Source: Pagrus major (taxonomy: Eukaryota > Chordata > Actinopteri > Spariformes > Sparidae). From it: a DNA stretch of 64,000 nt. The DNA is taken from assembly GCF_040436345.1 (NCBI RefSeq), contig NC_133218.1, forward strand, positions 9,925,039-9,989,038, given 5' to 3'. The notes below the pieces were generated by a model. It was not told the DNA's origin. It worked only from the letters and a program-made list of their open reading frames with translations, and made no database searches. The position numbers and the translations under genes are program-made. Positions 48,957-62,089 of this stretch are shown in pieces; position 1 is the first letter of the stretch, and every line of letters begins with the position of its first letter.

Positions 48957-49441
48957 TGGTAACTTCTGCAGAAGGGAAACAATGGCTACAAAGATGCAGT
49001 TGTAAAAAAATTTACAAAGCTACAGCTTATTTCTGCCTAGGCAGGGAGAACAGTTTATAACCTCAAAAGGCTCATTTCAATGAAACAAATAACACAAACA
49101 TGTCTCTCACATTCTTTGTATATTATGCAAACACATATCCGATATCAAATGAAAGGTCCATATGTGGAGGTAGCACAGGTTTAACTTGATATGTATTCTA
49201 ACTGCAAAGTTGAAATGTTTTCATTATCACACTGCTGTGATAAAACAGAGCGGTCTCTGACTGACTGTCCTCATTCCCCTCATTGAATGGAGTGTGTAAT
49301 GCAGATTATATTCACTGTTGTAAAAAGATATTGTTGCTTGAAAGTTGAGGATAAACCAAATGTAAATTTGCATGAAGGTGCTCTTTAGTGGCACTGCAGC
49401 CATTTTTTAGGTAACATCACAAAACATGATATTTAATGCCA

Positions 49442-49568
<127 letters not shown>

Positions 49569-50310
49569 ATACAATATACATTGTTTTTCATTATGCTTAA
49601 CTTGCCCAGAGTCGTTTTATTGTCAGCAATTGAGGTTTCTGGTCTCCTCCTGTAGACTGTAGGACTTTCTGCTGCTCAAAGCCTCCAAATTAAACTTAAA
49701 CTCACAGGACTGGACCCAGTAAGATAACAAATGAAAAAGAAGGCTAGCCTTAAGTGGAAAGGAAACTCAAATTTAGTTAATAACATAAACCGACTCAGGT
49801 TGTCCGAAAGCAGAAAATAACATTTTAATTTGTGTTCACTTGTTGTTTATCAGGTCATTTTTTCTGACATCTTCCACACACATAGAAGCCCAAAGAACGA
49901 GTACTGACTGCAGCCCTCTAGATAGGTGTGAGCCACAGCTGCCTCAGCTACAGAAGCACTCAATCTTACAATCTCTTATAAGCAGTCCACCCCTGGAGAG
50001 AAGGTCTGCATCCATAATTCAGTTGGCCCGTGTCATGGGTGGCTCTAACAGAGACAGACAATGAACACTGCATGACAGCAACAGAGGGTTTGATAGTTTT
50101 GGCGGGGGAAGCAAGCAGGTCCCTCCCTGCTTGTTTACGCAGGAGACTACTGTTGTATTGCCTCTCCTGGTCAAAATGTGCTGGCCTGTCGGAAATGGAC
50201 GAAAATGTTAAGGACGTCTCAAGCAGCTCCTCGTTAGTCTGGCATGCCAGATGGTTTGTTACACAGAGCATCTGGAAAGGTGCTGAAACTGTTTGGAAAA
50301 GGGGCAGCAG

Positions 50311-50502
50311 TTACAAAAAAAAATGCCGCAGGTGCCTGGACAAACCACGTCTATCACCATCAAGAGTAGGAGCACTGGTAAAGACAGTCCAGAAGCAATC
50401 ATTTCCATTGAGAAAAGCATTCAGTGCCATTCTTTGCTCTTCTTTCAGAGAAATATACTCTGCCATAGCAGCATCTATGCTAACCTCTTGAGGAGCCGTC
50501 AT
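50311..50502 (-). pseudogene. Possible helicase-like transposon fragment
   Basis: A short minus-strand frame begins with ATG and contains SLKEEQRMALNAFLNGNDCF, resembling the start of RecQ-like helicase proteins carried by repetitive elements in fish, where the P-loop should follow. Here the similarity stops at that point and the frame continues with unrelated residues. It is probably a truncated repeat-derived fragment. Recognition is from memory of the motif and is uncertain. Confidence 0.35.
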
Positions 50503-50649
50503 TGTTGTTTCTCACTGGTCTAAACACACCAGTAACTGCCGTCTCTGGCTGCCGGTAGTTGCTGCTTCCCCTAAAAGGGAGGAGAGCTAACATGCAAGAA
50601 GGGGTTATCATCAGCCACACACACAGCTGGTGAGATCCAGCATCGAAAG

Positions 50650-51240
50650 GCTCACAACTTTAAAGAGGCAATGTATGAGACATGGCCAACATTTTTGTAG
50701 TATAGTTTTTTGTATTAGTTAAAAAATGTTTTTTAATATATTCCAACAGAATGTCAAAGACATATAGAGTGTACTGAAGCTAGCCCAGCCTGTCCTTTCT
50801 CCTAGCTCAAGGGGTGATAGTCCGATAGCCCCCAATAGTTTCACCTGAGATGTATGTGAGCAGCGAGTTAGGTACTTAGTCTAACAAGTAAACTAAATTA
50901 ATAGAAGGGAAATTTTTACACATATTCCTAATCTAACAGAAAAATACAACAGCACGACACTATGTGATACCTTCTGAATTTAAGTTTCTCTCTTTTACTG
51001 AACTAAGACGAGCTGCCATTGTTAACTCAAAGCACACTTCATTCAAACTCCAAAACAGGTTTGTCTTTCCACAATCACCCCAGGTTTTTTATTCAAAATA
51101 ATTCCTTATTGAACAAAGTAATATGTGAAAATGATCCAGCTCTACACACCGTTTTTTCTCGCTCATTGCCCGTTCTGTCAAAGAAGCCTTGAAAAAAAAA
51201 GGATGTGGGTTCCTGGGCTAAGTTATTAAGTCAGTGCTTC
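50650..51240. other. Unassigned repeat-like region
   Basis: Begins ctttaaagaggcaatgtatga, wording similar to fish MITE ends, and may belong with the fragment at 50.3 kb. No matching right end was established and no gene is present. Confidence 0.3.
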
Positions 51241-51552
51241 TTCTCAAGTGATTTCCCTCTCTGCAGGATTTCCTGAATTCTTAAGTTGTGAAAATAGAGG
51301 AAGGGTGTTTCCTTTGCAACTCACTGTCTACAGTACAGTGTTTCCCATTTCCATAGAAATCAGGATGTCTCAGTTTTACTGTAAGTGGTGAGTTGCACAC
51401 TTAAAGGCAGTTTGTGTTGCATGTCTTTTTTGAAAAAAAAAAAAGACAAAACTTTTTCTCTATTTTTCAACCAGCTTGGTCTTAATCTATCTGGGTTTGC
51501 CGCCTGAGTAGAGCCTTTGTATGGAAAACGCTGCAGCTTTTGTGTGTGTGTC

Positions 51553-52150
51553 TCCTGTACAGTCATCTGGCACAGAACGGATTAATAGTGACCACAAGAG
51601 GATGAACTTCCACTTCCTCTGCTCCACCCATCTGCAGTTACTATCCTGTTAACATTCTCCTGTATGTAATGAAGGTGTAGATCCAATGTTCAGATGTGTT
51701 AGTGTAGTGCTGCTTCATTGCTCCTTCCTAATGTGGTGTTATTGACTTGCTTTCCTCCACCCTCTCTGTTGTAAATGATACAAGCTACTAGAGGGCGCTC
51801 CAGTGCCATGAATTTTAAAATAGAAGGGGCCTGTTTGAAATGACAATTGAAATGTTCTTTCCACTGCAGCTTTCTGAACGGCTGTGCAGTCTTATACTTA
51901 TTATAGTTACAATAACAGAAAAGTTACCCTGATGTAAATACATTTTGTATCACATTTAGAAAAGAAAACTCCTGTGTGCATGTCAGCTTTACTTTGTTTC
52001 TCAGCAACTGAAATACAGTTTATTTTATTTTCTGTTATCTGTCATCCCTTAATAAATATTTACCTGTTAATTTGGACAAAATACAAATAATAGAAAACAC
52101 TGTTTTTATGATTCTGAACAATGCTACAAAGCCCTAACATATGGCATACA
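51553..52150 (+). repeat. Diverged second copy of the syap1 3'UTR and flank
   Basis: Matches 29975-30620 in the same order: gatgaacttccac, ttaacattctcctgta, atgaaggtgtagatc, gctccttcc, agggcgctccag (partly), gcaactgaaatacagt, caatgctacaaagcc. Several small gaps, including loss of the AATAAA region. No syap1 coding exon lies before it. Confidence 0.85.
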
Positions 52151-54180
52151 ATCATTATAGCTGCTTACAGGCACACATGACAGTGATGTCCGCCCATTGA
52201 TGTAGCATGAAGACAAGAGTTTGAACAAAAACATAAATATAAAAGAGAGAATTTGATTTCATACAGTACCCAAATGGAAATGGTTCAGTTCCATATAAAG
52301 TGATGACAGGAAAGATTTGCTTACAATTATATGGGAGACCTGTGTCCTCAGGAGGACCTTTGCATAGTCCTTGCATAAAGGCAGACAATTATCCGAAATC
52401 AATAACAAGGAACAGATTTGTGGTTCTCACAAGACAGCAATGCCGCAAACATGATCATCTTATAGAATATGATGCATTGCTAGATTAAACTACCCAGCAA
52501 TACATAAAGTGAGCTCAAGCTTAAACATCTGGTAACCCTTATTTCATATGTTTACTTAAGTAAGGTATTGAATGCAGGACTTTTGGTGTACTTGTATTGG
52601 AGTATTCTCAGTGTGGTAATTCTGAATACTTCTCCCACCACTGATAAACTCACACATAAATTTAAAGTTCAAACCCTTCACTTCGCACTGACCCGCTGTA
52701 TGGCCACGTTTTGTTATATAATAAATGCTTTCACAGCTGTATTCATTTAGCTTATCGTATTGTAACTCACTGACACTAGATCAGACAAATACCACCAGCA
52801 AATGATCAGTATGACAAAGCATGTGAAATATTTTTATATATCTGATCCCATTCTCTCTCATAATACCCCCGGTATCATGAGTCACTGTAGTGTCCTGTCA
52901 TTGTGAGAGGAGGAAGAAGTAGTGCCCTGAAGGCAAGAGACCATGTTTGGCAGCAGAGAACTAGAAGCAAAAACAAAATGTATCACTGGCATTGCTTTTC
53001 ACCGCTGGAGACAGCTTTCTGGTGAATAAACATACATATAGCACCTTTAAGCTAAGCTAATTGGAGCTTGGCTTTAGCCTTATATTTCACAGACAAACAA
53101 GAGAGAGTCATCAATCTTCTCATCTAACTCCTCGCATGAAGTGCCAAACTGGAGTCTCTATGAAAAAACATGTCAAGTGTTCTTCCCCTAAATCATTTAA
53201 GTCCAGACTGATGTATTTTTACTTCAGTGTGCTCTTTCTGGTCAGTTGAATTCAATAATTCAGGTCATTTAGAGGTCCAAGACATTGACTATGTAGTCTC
53301 AACATCCAAGGTTTAAGGGAAGTGTGTTGCATGCTACCAGAAACCCCACCCACCCCCATCTCAATCGCTCCTCACTTCCTGTCAGCTCTCCACTACGCAC
53401 TGCATAATAAAGGACTACATTTTTGTAAACGGCTGTATTTTTGTATTTATTTGGCAGTGAAATGGCAGTCATTTTAGCTTCCTGCCTTAACTTCAGACTG
53501 CTCAGCCATTTCAAGTACATGATCATTCCAGACAAAGTCCCTCTCTGAATGAACTCTGAGAGTTTGTCATTTAATATGTGGTTTACAGTAACAAGCAATG
53601 CCGCTCTGGCTGAATGTGAGGTGGAACTGAGGTCAGAGTGCAGTGGTGCACGAGAAGAAAGTCAGTGGAGAAGAGGGAGTATGTAGGAATAGAATGATGG
53701 AGACGAGGCCTGGATGTTTTTGGTAGTAGAAAGTCTGTAATCATGTTCAATGAGACAAACACATAGCTCTGCTTGTGCCAACCAGACATCAGACTTGTCT
53801 CTGCATGCTCCCTACGTATCTGAGAGTTATGGAAACAGATGGCACGCAGTCTGGAGTGTCAACACTACTCCCACCACAATAAAGAATGAATCTGAGAATA
53901 AATACTCATTTGCAACTGGCAATCAATACAAGGATCAATATGCTAATTATGCTTCTCTCTCCCTCCTGCTGTCCTTCAGGTTTGTGTCCGGGCATATAAT
54001 GTGAAAACAGAAAGCTTAATGAGTGGACCGTTTCTCATTGTTTGCCTCTCTTCCTCATACACACACATACACATCACTCCTATCACACCGTCACAGTCAG
54101 GGTCCACCAGCTGGTCTCTAGCAGGACACACAGTTGTCACCATGGTGACAAAGCCCGGCAGATGAGGACCCATGTGTGTG
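52150..54180. other. Gene-free stretch
   Basis: No supported gene. 53040-53130 is a fragment of the gcttagctta-type dispersed repeat (ctttaagctaagctaattgg, then tcttctcatctaactcctc). Confidence 0.5.
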
Positions 54181-54248
54181 TGTTTATTGCCTGGTTTATC
54201 ACTCTTTTAATAATGCACAAAGGCGGGCCAGTGTGTGTGCTTCTGTGC

Positions 54249-54250
<2 letters not shown>

Positions 54251-54341
<91 letters not shown>
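54251..54341. repeat. (GT)n microsatellite, about 45 units
   Basis: Longest GT array in the window; it produces the cysteine/valine and threonine/histidine open frames on the two strands. Confidence 0.95.
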
Positions 54342-54344
54342 TAG

Positions 54345-56415
54345 CCCACATAGCCTGAAGATTCTTGTCTGTATTCCAGACAAAGAGACAGAATAAACAG
54401 AGATGAGAGATAATGATGGTGAAAGAAACACGTCACACAGTTTGTGTTTTATGTTTGGCATGTAGTATGCTTTAGGGCATAAATCCTCAACAACACCTAC
54501 CCGACCAGTTGTTATATCATGTTTAATATTTAACACCAACAGTCAGTGCAGCACGATTGATAGCCTGCCAGGGTACAAAGGGGAAGAAATGTTCCTATGA
54601 TGAAGGAGTTTTAAAGAAAAGCAAGGATGAAGGGTGGAACAGAGAAAGAGGGGAAGGATTAGAAGGTGGTGGACCGAGAGGGATGAGGGATGCAGGTGAA
54701 AATATAGGGGGGAAGTGGTGTGAAAAGAGAGGATAAGAGATGAGAGGCGGGGAAGCTGCATGTTTGTTCAGACAACCTGCTCCTGAAAACTGTGTAAAAT
54801 TTAGTTTCAGCAGCTTTCGGTATATTTTTTCACCTTATGTGGGATATTGAAGGGTTGAAACAGAACACAGTGCAATTCTTTGTAAAAAGAGATATTTTAT
54901 TATTATTAAAGAAATATTATAATGTAAAGTGCTCTACTTGAAACTAACGTAAGGTCTACTGTTTATGATAATGTTTACGTTTCAGCTAGACAGTGTACCA
55001 AACCTTGGCCAAACACAATAACTTTGGAAGCCAAGAAAGGCCATAATAATTGTATATGCATCTGAATAACATTTAAATTGTGTAACACACTACTTTACTT
55101 ATTTTTACTCAGTCTGTGTGTGTGAGGTTTGACTTCCCCTGGGTGAAATTTCCACAAGCTTTTGTAATTTAAATTGTATTTGAGGTTCAAAAGTTGAGAG
55201 CTCAAATGAAAGTGTCCAGCCTTTCCTGTCACTCATCTGAACTTCTCTTTCTTGGGTCTTATGACTGACATGAAAAGACAGAGATCAGATTTAGTTATTC
55301 TTGATTGCTTATCCTTAGATGTTGTTTTATTTTTTTTTGCTTATCCAATTTTAGCAACATAATGATTCATTTGGGGTTTCTGTTCTGTCTACTCGATGAT
55401 AGTGAGTCAAATATTCAACCACGTTTTTGCTCTTTTGCTCTCATTTTAGCTCAGACATCTGTATCCGCATTCAGATGTCTGTTTGACCTCCTGCCTAGAA
55501 TCAGGTCAGCGTAATGCATGTGCATACCATAGCAATCTTTGCATTGACACTTGAAATGAAAGAACCATAATAGGACCCACAGACACCCAGAGGAAAGACA
55601 GAAGACGAAAATAACTTTAGATAAAATGTACTTGAACACAGAACTCCAACTCAAGGACGGATGGCTGAACATGTGATGGTGTAGAGCTGATTTAAAGCCC
55701 AGTAAAGCTGTTGTTTTCATAGTGAATGCTGGCCTTTGGCTTTATGACTGTTCTGTAAAGTCATTTAAACTATAGAGGGTGTAGCCCTGAGACCCCAAAG
55801 GCTCTGAGACTATTGTTGGTGGATTTAACAAGAAAGGGCTTCTGTGAGTTCCCTCCACCACGAAAACACCGACATATGTGTTTCATAATGTCGTCAGACT
55901 GAAATTGAAATATGTGGAGGATTTTGAGTTTGGGTTTAAGGGTTTTAGAATATATTACTTTTTAGGTCAAGGTGAGAGTATGGGTAAAGGTCAAAGTTCA
56001 GATTTGTATTTTGGTAAAAATACTCATCATGACCTTTGAATGTAGCCCAGTATGTTGTGTTTGTAAGCGTTGGTCCCTACAAGTACAGTAATACCAGCGT
56101 GTTTTACACCATACAATGCATCATTGTTAACACCTTGCTCAACAGCACACTCATAGAAGGTGTGTGCTTCCTCCTCACACTGCAGCTTATTTGCACAGTT
56201 ACACAGAAAACACATCTTCTCTGACAGAACCTTGCATTAAAGGCTTGTGATATTTATCCCAAAACACACGACTTAAGATTATTTGCTTTTGGATATTATC
56301 CTTAAGTGGTTGCTGGTGGGAAAACATAATTTCCCGATGTCAGATCAACTGCCGAGCATCTGAGTCACAAACTGTTTTTATTTCCTGGGAGGCCTACACT
56401 CCTGCAACTTGACCA
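54345..56415. other. Gene-free stretch
   Basis: Frames of 60-110 codons on both strands show no domain and no linked splice signals. No repeat recognised. Confidence 0.5.
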
Positions 56416-56806
56416 TCGTGTCACATGATAGGCCACAAAAGCATTTGTCTACAAGTGCAGACCGTCTTCTTTTGACCATATTTGGCGTTTTTGACAGAAG
56501 ATGACATTACACCCTCAGAGTATAGGACACTGTTCGCCGCTGACAAGCATGCACAAACATTTTCCGCTGTGCTGCACCTTACCCTGCGAAAAGCATGCCT
56601 AATGGTTAATCTATTAGGGAAAGGGCATCAGTCGCCCACGATGTCTGCTGTGGTTTTTACATGGAGATGGATGATAAGATAACCAACTTGTGGCTTGAGA
56701 TTGTCTGCTGACTCTCTGTTTCTCAAGCTGTTGCTTTTTTTCTGTTGCTTTCTGTCTGTCTTCCACTCTCACTCTCTCTGTCCCTCACAGCAAATGTAGT
56801 CACTTT

Positions 56807-56848
<42 letters not shown>

Positions 56849-56958
56849 TCTGTCTGTTATTCCAAGCACACCTGCCGTCACCAAGACAGAGGGCCCTTTA
56901 TTACCAAAGCCCACACAATTCAACTGACAAATCCTGCTCCAAACAAACACACATACAT

Positions 56959-56996
<38 letters not shown>

Positions 56997-58332
56997 AACC
57001 AGTCACGTAGACAGTTGAAAAGAAAAGAGGAGCCAGGTGCTGAATCTAGCCATTTCCTTCTTTCTCCCCCCTCCCTCTCCACCCGCCACCCCCCTACTCT
57101 TTCTTTTGCTCTCTTTTTTTTAAAGTTGTGTTTTTAGTGTAAATGTGCTTTAAATTGTTGGCTGAGCACGGACAATGACAACTGATAATGCTGTGGGTTT
57201 AAACATTAACCTCATTTAACACATGCTGCTGCAGGTGCGTCATGGATTTTTTTTTTCAGAGTACAAATACAGCTCAAAGTCAAGTTGATTCAAATTTTAT
57301 TCATAGGACAAGTTGCATTGGCAAGGTGACACCACATGTTTGACATTAAGTACAGAAATCCCTAAAAGGGATATTTATCATCTGGATAACATACAAAGAC
57401 ATGGGTGGACACAAAGTGCACATGAACAAACACACGTCTAGGTCTGTACAAAAGGTTCGCACCTTCTGTCCTCCTCTGTGTTCAGTTCACTTTAACAGGC
57501 CAGTACCAGAATACCTGGGAGACCTTGTTGGGTCACATCTTGAAACACTGCCATAAAGTCAACTGTAATGTTTACCTTAAGACTTTGTAGCAAAACAAGT
57601 TCAGCTCAATATTTCTCATCTAATTTATAATAAGTTCTCACTCTATAGTAACAGGAAGTGTTATGCACAGGGTGCGTGGTTTGAGTGGCGCCAGCGATGC
57701 TCTTAAAGTGTCCTGTTTTTGTGACTTTATTTTTCATAAAGGAAGCAATAATCTGAGATGGATCCCATGGTGAGTTTCAATTCTCTGTTGTAACTGCTTA
57801 GTGCAAATATCTCATCGACACTTCAGTTAAACTTTTGCCATTTATGCTTCGCTTTACAGCTGCTTGCTTCATGGATTTCATACTTCACTCAATTGACTTT
57901 GCCAGACAAGGCTTGTTTTTCTGGTGCCGCCATCGATACAGTTTTTTTTCCGTCCAAGTCTCACAGTTCAAAGCCTCCTAAAGATGAAGCTGTGGTCTGT
58001 GGTAACATCTGAGAGAGCCAGCTGCTTGTGCCATTGAAGGAGTGCAGTTCTAACACTAGCTTGCAAGCTGATATCAGTGTCACAGAAAAATGAATATAAA
58101 ATAAATTAAAAAATATCATGCACAAAGTCACTGTTAAGGGTTTTGCAGATAACCTAGTTGACATGTTCTTCGTGGGTTGACCCAGAGGTTGACAGGTCTC
58201 CCAAAGCGTCCTAATGCACATATATGCATGTATGGAATTGACTTGACTGAAGGCCTGAATGGAACAAGTCTCATCAGAGTAATGTTATTCAATTGTTATT
58301 TTTTAGGGGGGATGAGATTACAATAGCAAAAC

Positions 58333-58391
<59 letters not shown>
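58333..58391. repeat. (TTA)n microsatellite
   Basis: About 19 uninterrupted ATT/TTA units. Confidence 0.95.
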
Positions 58392-59003
58392 TAAACCTTT
58401 ATTTAATCTCGAGAATCATTGAGAGCAAGCCTTCATTTTCAATGATGTCGAGAGGGGTTATAGCTCAAAAGCAATGATATTGATAAATGGTTATGTCTTT
58501 ATTAAAACAGAAACTCAAGGCAATGAAATGCTGAGGTTTGTCTAACATTTGGACTGAACTGACTGAACTGTCCTCTCCATGATCGCATGCTTCCTCTGTT
58601 CTCCCAGACTGTCCGGCTGCCACTGCTGCACCTTGCGCCTCGACAGCGTCAAGCTAGACACAGATCATAGAGTCAAAACAGGAAATGACTTACCCTTCAA
58701 AACGTGAGGTTGGAAAAACATGTCAGAAAAAAATCATAGGTTACATTAGTGTGACTGCAACCTAGCCCAATTGAATTGGATTAATAGTTGGATTGGTAAT
58801 GGAATGGGTTCCTTATTGAACTGACCTCTGCATTTTTCCGTGCAGTCAACACATGCATAAGAAATGAACAGCTTTATTCAATGCACAATCAACAGATTTA
58901 TTTGTTTCTTGTATCCCCGGATATTCAAAGAAAATGCAGTTAAAAGACGTAATAACACTGATGATTGGCATTAACATTTCCAGGAAGATATGGACAAATT
59001 AGC

Positions 59004-59303
59004 CTACAGACTCAGATAAATAGCTGTGTCTGGAGACTCTGGACTGAGGAATCTAAGAAATGAGAGGTAAACAAGCTCTCTTTGAACAAGTTGAGCATAC
59101 TGAGCATATTCCCACATAGATCTGAAATAGTCAATTACTGTCAAGTGAAGGGTTTGCAGGTTCTTTTTTATTGCTCTTCTTAGTTCGAGTATTGTATTGT
59201 GAAAGTCACGACCGGAAACAGCACCTCCTTCACTTAAGCTGTCGCCCGCACCGCACGGACAGCTTCTCCGCGAGCAGAGGCTCTGTGTGACGGCTGCAGT
59301 CAA
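59004..59303 (-). other. Unassigned open frame, 99 codons
   Basis: Minus-strand frame from a relatively GC-rich start (59303) to a stop at 59004. It includes IDYFRSMWEYAQYAQLVQRE and has more normal amino-acid composition than most frames nearby, and it is divergent to the promoter at 59.46 kb. I do not recognise a family and see no splice partners. It could be a chance frame. Confidence 0.2.
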
Positions 59304-59462
59304 CGCCTCAGCCCGGCCACTTGTTCGTAGGACTTTCTATTTTTTAAAACGTATTCAACTGTCTCAAGTGTGTAGAAGACAAAGGAGAGAAATGACCTGA
59401 GAAAAAGCAAGTGAATACGAATTAAGTTTTTCTTCTGCCTCCCGTCAACCTGAGTCGGTTCA

Positions 59463-59470
59463 TATAAAAG
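59463..59470 (+). promoter_or_regulatory. TATA box of a putative promoter
   Basis: TATAAAAG, about 175 bp before a strong splice donor (gccaag|gtaagtg at 59637/59638). A start of transcription near 59490-59500 would give a 5' non-coding exon of about 140 bases. The upstream 300 bp is locally GC-rich with CCGGAA (ETS-type) wording near 59213. No coding exon follows inside the window on this strand. Confidence 0.5.
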
Positions 59471-59491
59471 GAATTGTGCGTCCCTCCCACT

Positions 59492-59637
59492 TTGGGCTAC
59501 TTTTCCATTTGTTACTGGGTCCAGTTTGTGTGGTACAGTGGGTCAAAGTTTTCACTGAAGGCTTCGAGCATCAGACAGTTTAACGTTACAAAAGAAGATA
59601 GCAGAAACCTCGACTTCCCACAAGAAAACTTGCCAAG
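59492..59637 (+). other. Putative 5' non-coding exon with splice donor
   Basis: From the expected start about 25-30 bases after the TATA box to the donor. The last part (cacaagaaaacttgccaag, then gtaagtgaagcc) is preserved, donor included, at 31461-31491 upstream of PLL copy A. This suggests a first exon shared by duplicated genes, with the rest of this second gene beyond the right edge of the window. Inference only. Confidence 0.4.
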
Positions 59638-60624
59638 GTAAGTGAAGCCAGAGAAAAATACTAACCGTCAGTTATATTGCTAACGTTATAGAAACAAGCT
59701 AGGCTACAACGTTACAATGCTGTAATTTAGCATTTAGTTTAGCGTATCTGATTCATTAGCACGTCAATTAAAGCCCTTTGGACCATTTACAAATGTTAAA
59801 ATGGTATCACTGTAAAATTATAAGTTAATTCTAATTTCTGTTCTATATACAACTATATAAATATTAATAATTGTATTTATTACGTATCCTGTTGACTAAC
59901 GCGATAACAAGGTGAACATGATGCATAAGTGAGCATGTACACACCGTTTTACCAGATTTAAATTGATTAACCTTAGCTATATAACGCTAGTAATTAACAA
60001 TAATATTGCCTGATTTGCAGTCTCTCTGTTTATTTAATTTGTATTTTAAATTTCTTTTTTAATTACATCACCCTCCCGTGGCCCAGTTAACATCTTATTT
60101 ATTCATTAATTGCTGTTTTATTTCGACAATTACATTTTTCCCCTGTGTGTTTTGGGTTTGGGATCATTATTATTTACAGGAACTGAGTTGTGCCAAGCCC
60201 TGTGAATTTTCTTTCTTTGCCTCTCACAGCTTTCGTATGTGGTTTCCTGGCTGTGCCAAAGTGCACAATCAAAAGACTTCACTCAGTCAAAAAAAAACCC
60301 TCTAGTGAAAATAAGAAACCTGGGTATTGCCCCATGATTAAACATCTGTAAAACAGTATAAGCAGATCAGATAAGCGCCTGATGTTTGAAACTGAAAGTG
60401 AAAAAAAAGACAAAAACGAGACGGCTTTTTTTCTAAACACTTAATCCCTTGAAATGCAAATATTGCAGTAGATGTGTGACTCACTTCACTTTTGTGATGA
60501 CTTAATTTTTCATAATGAGGAAAAGAAAGCCCCTGATGGCAGTCTGCACCTCGTGACCCACACCTAAGGCCACACTGGGGGTGATTTAAGCTCAATAATA
60601 TGCTGGCTTTTGTCTGTGCATTTC

Positions 60625-60627
<3 letters not shown>

Positions 60628-60674
<47 letters not shown>
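60628..60674. repeat. (GT)n microsatellite
   Basis: About 23 uninterrupted GT units. Confidence 0.95.
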
Positions 60675-60676
<2 letters not shown>

Positions 60677-62089
60677 GTTTTATTGATTTATGCATAGTCC
60701 CGAAGGAAATATCTGCAGCATTCCACCTGCTCCTCCAATTTCCTCACAGAGGACATGAAGATACAGATAAAGGAACGCATACACATCCGTGCAGACATGC
60801 ACACCGTATCGCCACGGTGCTATCACAAAGAATGCAAGGTCCTAACACAAGTGTAGCCTAAGGAGCATTCCACATCAACCATATTGCATCTAGTCTTCCA
60901 CTTCAACTTGAAATGTTTCGGTGCAGAGAACTTTGATGCTCATTCCTGCTTTGACACAGCTGTGTTGGGTTTTTCTTTCAATAAGATGTTATGAATTTCA
61001 CTTTCAGAAGCTTTCTCAGTAGCTGCTCAGTATGACTTTAACCTGTTGTTTTCACACAAGTCCTTAACTGCTTATACAAGATGCTGTAAATCAACATGTC
61101 AAACAGCAGCCATAGTGTGCCAGTTGCTTCTTGAAATGCGACTAACGAAAACAAAGTCAAATCTTATCAGCAGCCATGTTGGCAGCAGTGCACAACATTG
61201 TAACACAGCACAATCTCCCCACAGCAGCATCTAATACAAAAGATTAATGTGGTCAGTGTGTTACTTCAGAAGAAAAGGCACATTTTCCTGACCTTTTCCT
61301 CAACAAAGCTATGTTGTTTTTACTCTACCTAACACCATTATATTTATTCGTATTTTTGATACTCTTGGAAGAAAACTCTTAAGAGATGGAAAATAAGCCA
61401 AACATCTTACAATTATAAAGTATAATTTTTCAAAGTGGTCTTTAGCCATTGTACCTCGCCTGTTATTTTGGCCTTGGCTGAGCAGAAAGTAAGAGCTGTT
61501 CGTGTGTGTATGCATGCGCATGTCTTTTAACCACTGGCTTAAACAGACAGCCTCCAAACTGGCCAGTGATCTCTGACCCTTATTCAAGCTCGCTGTCACT
61601 TCAGCTCTAAGGCCTGACAACAAAGAGCAGCTTTTGTCCCTTGAAGTCACTCTTGCACATTCTTTGCTCCCTCACGCTGCTTGTAGAGGGAGTGGGGTAA
61701 ATGCAAACTGAAACTCTTGCAGCGCAAAATCCAAACCGTGAATTCAGTCTGCACTGTAAATGTGGGTGCAACATAATTATGTAAACTTTTCTTGGAGTCA
61801 GGCTTTGTCGTCAGCTTACCCTAAAATGGCAATGACTTATTCCAAGAGAAAACTTAATTAGAAGTCACAAAAAATGTGGCTATCAGATGCTCTCAAATCT
61901 TTAAGAAGGGCAGGAAGTGGTATTTTCAGCATACTTTACTGTACTGAAACCAGGTCCCGTACATCACAGGATTTGCAATTGAGATCTGAGATGCAACTGA
62001 TGCTGATAGAATTCACAGTCAATTCTGACAATCACCTTTTGTTGTAAAATACTGGGCAGTAAAGTCAACTGTAGCCTATCAGTATTAGA

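Noticed and set aside
54042-54539. Cys/Val-rich and His/Thr-rich frames
   Set aside because: Translations of the long GT microsatellite.
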